Source: Chlorops oryzae
Taxonomy: Eukaryota; Arthropoda; Insecta; Diptera; Chloropidae
DNA length: 64,000 bases
Assembly: GCA_020466095.1 (NCBI GenBank)
Contig: CM035806.1
Location: 129,627,156-129,691,155 of the forward strand
Direction: 5' to 3'
Shown here piece by piece: positions 57,340 to 64,000 of the stretch; the stretch's first letter is position 1, and each line of letters opens with the position of its first letter. Made by a program: the position numbers and the translations under genes. Under the pieces are notes generated by a model. It did no database searches. It was not told the origin of the DNA and saw nothing but the letters and a program-made list of their open reading frames with translations.

Positions 57340-58730
57340 ACTTTGAATTTGGCTTTCGATGCTTTTACTCCTCATTAAAAAAAAACCAAAAAAAGGTACG
57401 TACGGACATACATACATACATCCATGTACATACATATGTACTATATACGAACATACAGTCTACCTACATGTGTAAAACTTTTATAACCAATCTGTAAGGA
57501 CCAAAAAATATGTGCAACTCCTTACGGAGTATATCGCTCTGGCAAGGTTCGAGTTTACTCAACGAAAGGGTTCAATAGAATTTCCTATAAAAAGAATAAA
57601 CGGCAATTCATTATGGAATGGAGCTTATTTTAATCGTTAATTCAAGAATCGCGTTTTCATTCGCCTCTCTTATTAGGGTTGTTTGAGGTTTTTTGTACCA
57701 ATTAATTACGAACCGTGCACCGATGAAGCTTCGAGATTTTAAAGCGTTACAGTGCAAATTCGATATAGCGTATCGCAATAGGGGAAAAAATTTCAATTTT
57801 TTTTTAAATATATTTCAATCATGTTTGTTACATCGTGATTAGATTGGCTAACGATTCGTTTAAAACGTGGTAGGAAGTAAGAGATTATATTGACTAACCC
57901 TCTCCACTTGCGCCAACCGTAAATGAACGTTTTATGAAAGAATTTAACGTGTTAAATAAAGGGTTAAATTCGAGATTCTATGACGTTTGGGCAATTGAAC
58001 AAGCAAAATTCAACGTAGACTTTCAAATCCAAATCCCTACATCAAGAACCACGTTACATTGAAATTCACTATATTGAGATAACGCTGTATAGCAATGTCA
58101 ATAAAACACTTGATACAGCCAGAGCCGTTTAAACATATTTTGGTCGCTACAATTGAAATTGGACTGCACACCGGAAAAATGTGCTTCTCTCGAAATGTGA
58201 ATTTACATACATATATGTGTATTTACATTGGGCTCGTGATAATGTTCTAGATTCATTAACGAACGAAATTGAATGGGATCGCAGAAATAAAAAAAAAAAA
58301 TTGTATCAAAGAAATCGTTATACTTATTGTGGAAACACTGTAGATATTATAATCATTTGAATAGTTTCAATTGACTTTCCTTTCGTTAGAGGAAAGTATT
58401 CACTAAGAATATTGATTATAGCTTTATAAATACTTGACATAGTTATGACACAAATAAATTCCTTAAGTAATAATTATGAAAGCCTCAGTGAATTTGCTGA
58501 AATAATTTATCCACTCTCATTTCAATTACTCCAAAAGGGGCATTACAAAGAAGGTACGAAAACAAGCTGCTCGCAATAGAAGTCCCTCCATAAAATGAGT
58601 TTCAAACTTTTGCCAGTTCCCTCTTCCGTTTTCCACTCGCCCACTCGCCCACTCGCCCACTTTTACCGCTTTTCTATTTTCCTATTTTCATCTTATTCAC
58701 TCAGCCCTTACGCTTTACAGTATAGCCTAC
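57340..58730. other. Pxn intron, no other feature seen
   Basis: CATA-rich simple repeats at about 57325-57470; otherwise nothing recognised. Confidence 0.6.
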
Positions 58731-59378
58731 CTTTAACATCAATGCGAGCGTTGGCGTCAATGCTGCCCAAATGATTTGTGGCCTCGCAACGATAAAGACC
58801 AGCTGCAGTCGATGGTATTGGTTGTGAAATTGCCAGGCTTCCATTCGAATGAATGCGTAAAGCCTCGGTCGACTGTTGAATGGGACGGCCATTGAAGAAC
58901 CATTGTATTTCGGGCGCGGGCTCGCCGATGGCGGCGCAATCTAATACAATTGACGGACCATTTAGTGCTGCAATCGTGTCGGACGGCCGATGGATGAATT
59001 GCGGTGGCAGTTCAACGTCGTTCCCATCCGTTTGTACATTCCATCCCGTCGGTCCATCGTTCCGGCCATTATTATGATGCGCCTCATTGTCCATAACCAT
59101 CATACGGATGGGTTGTGACTTCGTTTCACCAACACTATTGCGACCGATGCATTCATAAATGCCAACGTCATTCGCATCGACAGTGTTGATTTTCAAGCTG
59201 CCAGTGGATAGAATCTCCATGTGGGTGGTGTAGCTGGGTTGTTGAGCTAAAATTTCATTCGTGTTTTGCATCCAAACAATTTCGGGCTCAGGATCCCCAA
59301 CCATTCGACAGGGTAATTCAATATTGTCACCCAATTTTATTCTCATGTCGTGTGGTGCTTGGAGAATTTCCGGTTTCT
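58731..59378 (-). CDS. Pxn: Peroxidasin exon: Ig1 and Ig2
   Basis: A 648-nt exon. Ig1 covers KPEILQAPHDMRIKLGDNIE, LPCRMVGDPEPEIVWMQ and DANDVGIYECIGRNSVG. Ig2 covers LPPQFIHRPSDT, IVLDCAAIGEPAPEIQWF and STAAGLYRCEATNHLG. Each domain has the two cysteines, the tryptophan and the G.Y.C motif of I-set domains. The acceptor TGTAG precedes 59378 and the exon takes two bases to finish a lysine codon after the LRR C-terminal cysteine. The donor is AAAG|GTAGGC. A linker rich in Asn and His separates the two domains. Confidence 0.95.
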
Positions 59379-59681
59379 CTACATCGAACAGATAAGATGC
59401 ATTGTTTTTTGTTGTAATTTATGTATTTGAAACTTATTTAAATAAATAAGTACAGAAATTAATAAATAATAAGTAAATAAATTAACCCTCCGATGGGTGA
59501 GAAGGTCCTTGGGGACCTTTTCCATTTTCAAGCTGAATTTACTCCTTGATGGTCCATGGGAGATATACCCGACCCCTATATGTATTCCAAGGGAGTTTTA
59601 TGCGGAATCGTTCAAAAATAAAATTAAGGCTATCCGATCAATAGTTTAGGATGTTTATTGTAAGGTGTTTATTGTGGTAAA

Positions 59682-59962
59682 TAGAGCTGCAAAACTATCG
59701 ATGGCACTATCGATAGTATCGAGTGGCAGCCTATTTCTCTGCTATCGAATGGTCGATGGGCCCTATCGATAGTGCCTAACCGGTGTTGGTGTTGTCGATT
59801 TTGTGACAATGGTGTCACAAAAAAGAGCGAAGAAGGGCTTTTCGGAAGAATGCCTTTTTCACGAATTACCAACATATCCGATAGTGTCGATACTATCGAA
59901 TATTAAGACGCAAACAATCGAAAACATCGAGTGGCGCCACTATCGATAGTTTTGCAGCTCTA
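59682..59962. mobile_element. hAT-like element with TATCGATA sites
   Basis: The termini TAGAGCTGCAAAACTATCGA and its exact complement are flanked by the perfect 8-bp repeat GTGGTAAA (59674-59681, 59963-59970). TATCGATA occurs at 59708, 59764 and 59941, with several near-matches (CTATCGAAT, GTCGATAC). At 281 bp it has no transposase. Confidence 0.92.
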
Positions 59963-60312
59963 GTGGTAAAGAGTGACAAGGTCTCTAGGGACCTTGTACT
60001 GAAATTGCAAGTAATTGTTAGTAAATGCAATTTATTTTGGCTTAGTTTTAATTGTTTTATTATTGGAACATATCACAAACGTGTTCTTTGAATTTAAGGT
60101 TCTTTCTTGATTAATTTTGATTTTTGAATTAATTTATTGTTGTAAATGTATTCTTCCAATTTAAGGTACATTGGACTGTTTGAACTTTTGGACTTAGAAA
60201 AGAAGGACTTTTTGGGAAAATCCGCGCTGAGTTTCCTCAAAACCTTTTACAAAACATCTAAAAAAGATTCTCAAAAATATATTTTTTTTTTGGGACATCC
60301 TAATATACAAAT

Positions 60313-60514
60313 GGGCAATTCCATGAATACTGTGCCACCTGTGACACTTATTTTTTAGGTTTTAGCTCATTTGAATGAAGAAAAAGGACGAGATTTAAAA
60401 AATTTTTAGTGTTTGAAAGCCTTTAAAAATAGTTAGGCACTGAAATTACGCAATTTTTGCTCGGAATGACTGTTACGGGTGTCACCGGTGGGACCGTTTC
60501 TCGTGGAATTGCCC
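60313..60514. mobile_element. Short relative of the 3389-5015 element
   Basis: The ends GGGCAATTCCA and its complement, and a TGTTACGGGTGTCACC segment, are comparable to the larger element. The flanks AAAT and ATAT match at three of four bases. Length 202 bp. Confidence 0.65.
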
Positions 60515-60519
60515 ATATA

Positions 60520-61184
60520 TTGTATGGGGTACTTGGACCTTCAGCCATTTTATTAATGAGTGAGTTCTAAAAATTACCCTCTCTCCATGTACATACATAT
60601 GTGCAAATATTATATATGTATATTACTCATGAAATAAAAGCTTGGCCACTTTTTTTTAACCCTTTCACGAATTGGGGACATAATTTTCCTCACATTAGTT
60701 TAATTATTCATAGCAATGTCGCGAACAGCAAAGCTTTAAAACATGGGGAGAAATTTGTCCGTTTCCCAGTTTGAATTCAATGCACTGCATATAAATATAT
60801 AACAAGCATATAGTTAGTTGATAGCCGTTCTAGGATGAACAAATACTACTATTACTAACGCCAGTGACATTCGCGTACGCTAGAGGTAGTTTTGGGCGTT
60901 TAAATCCCCTTTGAAATTCGAGAAATCACAAAGAAACAATAGAACCTAGTCATGCTCTATAATTTTGAAATGCATAAAAGCCCTCGCGAATTAGTTTGCT
61001 GCATATGCACTTGGTCTGCAAACCTTTTCATGCCCCGTCACAGGAATAACAAGAACATCAAAGACAAAAACCACAAAATATTCGGCCACTTCCAATTTTC
61101 GAGCATTATTTCGAAGCAGTCAATCTTGCGTAGCTGGCATCTCCGATACTCTAACAAATTCCAGTGACAGTAGCGTTTAAAAAT

Positions 61185-61258
<74 letters not shown>

Positions 61259-61557
61259 AGAGAGAGATAGAGAGGCGCTATGTATCAAAACTATTTTGCT
61301 TGTGTCCTTTTGTAATTTCTCGCCTTTCGTAGGCGGTTTGAAACGCCTCCCGCCTCAAAAACCCCATGCGTCCGACACTGCTACACTTGCCTGAATGTTT
61401 CGTATAAAAAAAAAATATATATATATATAATAAATATTATCCTGCCCACCGGATCCATTCATAAAACGTAAAAAAAAAAAACCAATATTCAGAATGGAAG
61501 GATGGAATGGAAAGAAAAGGAGAACATAGCTGCTCTATACTTGGTGCTTTAACTTAC
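60520..61557. other. Pxn intron with a GA microsatellite
   Basis: A (GA)n tract runs from about 61185 to 61275. No other feature recognised. Confidence 0.7.
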
Positions 61558-61799
61558 TGCAGCGGAAATTCTTTTCCTGTAAATTCGAAAATCCAAGGCG
61601 ATTTAGTTCTCGGGGCGTTTCGCACATTAAAGTGATGGATATTTGATTGCGCTGTGGGTGGCTCAGATGGTGCTTCCATAGCGTGTAAATAGCGCAATCA
61701 CAGTCAATGGGATTCCCGTCCAATCGCAAGCGTTTAAGACTCGGCAATCGTGTAAAAGAGCCCAGCGGGATATTGGTCAGCTTATTATTGAATATCGAA
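61558..61799 (-). CDS. Pxn: Peroxidasin exon: last LRR and LRR C-terminal cap
   Basis: A 242-nt exon reading SIFNNKLTNIPLGSFTRLPS, then LKRLRLDGNPIDCDCAIYTL and the cap through CETPRELN and NFRC. The CDC...C...C cysteine set is that of an LRRCT domain. The acceptor is CGAATAG, not strongly pyrimidine-rich, but the phase (one base completing Ile) is forced by the previous exon. The donor is TGCA|GTAAGT and joins Ig1 as FRC-K-K-P. Confidence 0.92.
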
Positions 61800-62058
61800 C
61801 TATTCGCAGTGGCGATGGCAGTGGCAGTGGCAGCGAGCATCGATGGTGGGTTCATTCGACGAAAGAAATGTAAAGACGAAAAGAAAATTGAATGTCATTA
61901 CATTGATGGAGTTTATATATGTATATTGGTTGGGACCATCAAATGGCTAGCAAAATTGCTGCTGTTCGTTCCTTTGTAATCAAGCGAATTGAGCAAAAGG
62001 AATAGAACACAAAAGTAAACGAATGGCAAGGAACAGCAAAGGATTTTCGTATACTCAC

Positions 62059-62130
62059 ATTCGACTGAGCGATGGCAAATTGCTAAATGTATTGGCATCG
62101 ATCTGACGGATTTCATTATTTTCAAGATAT
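62059..62130 (-). CDS. Pxn: Peroxidasin exon: single LRR
   Basis: A 72-nt exon encodes exactly one 24-residue leucine-rich repeat: YLENNEIRQIDANTF then SNLPSLSR. The acceptor is TTTCAATTTCAG and the donor GTGAGTAT. It begins with one base finishing a valine codon and ends with two bases of the next codon. One LRR per 72-nt exon is the classic exon unit of LRR genes. Confidence 0.93.
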
Positions 62131-62619
62131 CTGAAATTGAAAGGGCATTTGTTGCACATTCATATATACACTACTACATAATTCATAAGTCTAAATACAG
62201 TCAAACTTCAATAGCTCAAACATTTGAATTTCTCTTAAAATCACTGGATTCGAGCATGTCGCAGAATGTTAGTCGTATTGCTAACCAGAACATTATTTCA
62301 AGAGGGGACTTTTAGGCATTTCTCTTCCTCATAGCCAGTCCGATCCTGGATCATATTATCGCTGAGACCCATAACCTGCTGATATACCATTTTAGGCATT
62401 ATAAATAATACTATAACGGGACCATTTCGGAGGGGGTTTTGAATCACCAAAAATCACCCTGCTTACGTATTATCCACCAATTTAAGATACCTACATATTC
62501 GAATGTTTCAATTGGGTTTTATGGTTAGCTTTTTATCTAGCGTTATATAATACAAAATTTGAGCCTCTGAAGTTCGAGCTATAGAGTTTTGACTGTAGAC
62601 TGTGTGCTTATATACGTAC

Positions 62620-62835
62620 ACTGCTTCCAAGAGTGGTGTCCCTTCGAATGTATTTTCTGGCAAATTCGTTAGGCGATTGTTGTTCATATACAGAAACCTC
62701 AAATGTGGGATATTATCGAACGCACCATCCTCCACACGAACGATGTCATTATCGTTGAGGAAAATCGTAGTTAGCTGCGATAGGCCGATGAATGCCTTTT
62801 TGGGTATTACCGGAAAGTGATTGAAACGTAAGTCG
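62620..62835 (-). CDS. Pxn: Peroxidasin exon: three LRR units (first in window)
   Basis: A 216-nt exon, three times 72, reading DLRFNHFPVIPKKAFIGLSQ, LTTIFLNDNDIVRVEDGAF, DNIPHLRFLYMNNNRLTNL and PENTFEGTPLLEAV. The acceptor is TTTTTTGCAG and the donor GTACGTAT. The upstream exons, with the signal peptide, LRR N-terminal cap and first repeats, are not found between 62836 and 64000 and must lie further right. Confidence 0.93.
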
Positions 62836-63350
62836 CTGCAAAAATGAAAAAAAAAAAATAATAAGAAATAGGTAAATCATCATATCATTTTGGACGAAAT
62901 GGAAGCTATTAGTTAAATCTTAAATTTAAATAAAACCGAACCATCACAATTTATTCTTATTTTTCCATCGATTTCACTAGTTTACAAGTACAATTAATTT
63001 GAAAAGAAGACTTTTTTAAGAGAGGGATAATGCAGCTCTTTCGAGCAGAGCTCAACAATGCAACATCCGATTTAAGGCAAATTATCCTTCAAATTAAATT
63101 AAATAAATCATCTTGAACATTTTTTACATAGTTTTAAGATCAGTCAAGAAAATAAGATATCTGTAGACCTTCCAATCATTAAAAACACATATATTGAAAG
63201 AAAATTCCTCAAATTTTTCCTTTTATCGGCTTATAAACAATGGGTCGCCACCACGTACGCTATTTTTGACGATTTTTGAAACTCCCTCCCCTTAAGATGA
63301 TTCCCCACTTGGCAAGAAATGAAAAAAATCCCATACTTTCGATTTGGCAA

Positions 63351-63420
63351 ACACGGTGTCGAGGGTGAACGCTTGACTAGGAATCGAGAGTTCCGAGGTT
63401 CAAACCCCACAACCGGAGAA
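63351..63420 (+). repeat. tRNA-like sequence
   Basis: A GGTGTCGAGGGTGAACG A-box-like region and a GAGGTTCAAACCCC B box are spaced like a tRNA. The ends do not form an acceptor stem, so it is probably a SINE head. Confidence 0.6.
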
Positions 63421-63919
63421 TCAAAAGCGGGAAATCATTATTTAAAAAAATAGGTATTATTTAGGTAATACAAAAATACTCAAAAACTGAAAAATTAATT
63501 AATAACAAAATATTAATCTATTTGTGCTCCTTCAAGAGCTACAAAATATTAATCCATTAGTCATTTTTCTGGAGCTACAAAATATTACTCCATTTTTGCT
63601 TATTCAGGAGATTCAAAGGATTACTCACTATTTGCTATTGCGCTCCTTATCCTCCGTTCGGAGGTCAAAAAGAGTAGTCTTTTTGATCTCCATTGGGATC
63701 TCAAAAGGATTCCAAAGGATCCATTGCTCCAAAAGGAGTAATACGAGATTAGTCGTTACGTAATCCTATTTTTTACTGGGTAATACGTTTAAAAGAAATA
63801 TTGATCACATGAATGAGACGGAGCGTGAAAAAATTGAGAGAGGGTGAGGGAAAAAGACATTGGAATAAGACAGAAGAAGTTAGAGGAAGGCAAATGAAGA
63901 TGGACGAAGACGGAAAAAA

Positions 63920-64000
63920 CCAAAAAAGTCGGAGGAAGACGGAGGCAGACAGAGGAAGACAAAGGAAGACACAGGCAGACAGAGGATAACAGAGGAAGAC
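63920..64000. repeat. Purine-rich 10-bp tandem repeat at window edge
   Basis: Units near AGAGGAAGAC with variants AGACAGAGGA, continuing beyond the window. Confidence 0.85.

Larger units (their letters stand above)
62836..64000. other. Pxn upstream intron, repeat-bearing
   Basis: No LRR or signal-peptide exon was found. It holds a tRNA-like sequence, a short tandem block (about 63535-63640, units with GGAGCTACAAAATATTA) and the purine repeat at the edge. Confidence 0.6.

Overview
This window is one long stretch of an AT-rich, transposon-laden insect genome. It carries one certain protein-coding gene: most of peroxidasin (Pxn), read on the minus strand from about 62835 down to 41272. Eight exons can be joined with matching splice phases. 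They encode in order leucine-rich repeats, an LRR C-terminal cap, four Ig domains, a heme peroxidase domain and a von Willebrand factor C domain. The signal peptide and first LRR exons must lie to the right of the window. Gene structure, GT-AG introns and the repeat families (hAT, Tc1, PIF/Harbinger-like, jockey-type LINE, tRNA-derived SINEs, microsatellite-bearing short elements) fit a higher dipteran fly; I cannot name the species.

Layout: 1-480 is a decayed minus-strand repeat gene. 672-914 is a small hAT-like element. 2117-5835 is an element with long palindromic arms, itself interrupted by a 1.6 kb element. 6200-7700 is a CT microsatellite split by a hAT-like element. 9.8-17.1 kb holds hAT remnants, a nested-palindrome element and tRNA-derived SINEs. 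17.9-22.5 kb is a nested cluster ending in a dead Tc1 element. 23.9-28 kb holds a suspicious duplicated block, a foldback and a second dead Tc1 element. 28.07-35.31 kb is a five-level stack of insertions. 35.7-40.3 kb holds further TIR elements. 41.27-62.84 kb is Pxn with its introns; the largest intron, about 8 kb, is filled with Harbinger-like, hAT-like and microsatellite-bearing elements. A LINE tail sits in the intron at 56.1-57.3 kb. 62.84-64 kb is the next Pxn intron or upstream DNA, with a tRNA-like sequence and simple repeats.

The best candidate for something undescribed is a family of short elements (13935-14395, 35905-36264, 55425-55816). Each has a tRNA-like Pol III head at one end and a second, different tRNA-like sequence in inverted orientation at the other end, after an A-run. 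A second strong result is that nested insertions can be dated and their target duplications proved, because the interrupted sequences (a hAT transposase frame and repeat families with uninterrupted copies) rejoin exactly. A single-base frameshift in the last Pxn exon, and a duplicated block whose copies differ mainly by small deletions, point to residual sequencing or assembly errors.
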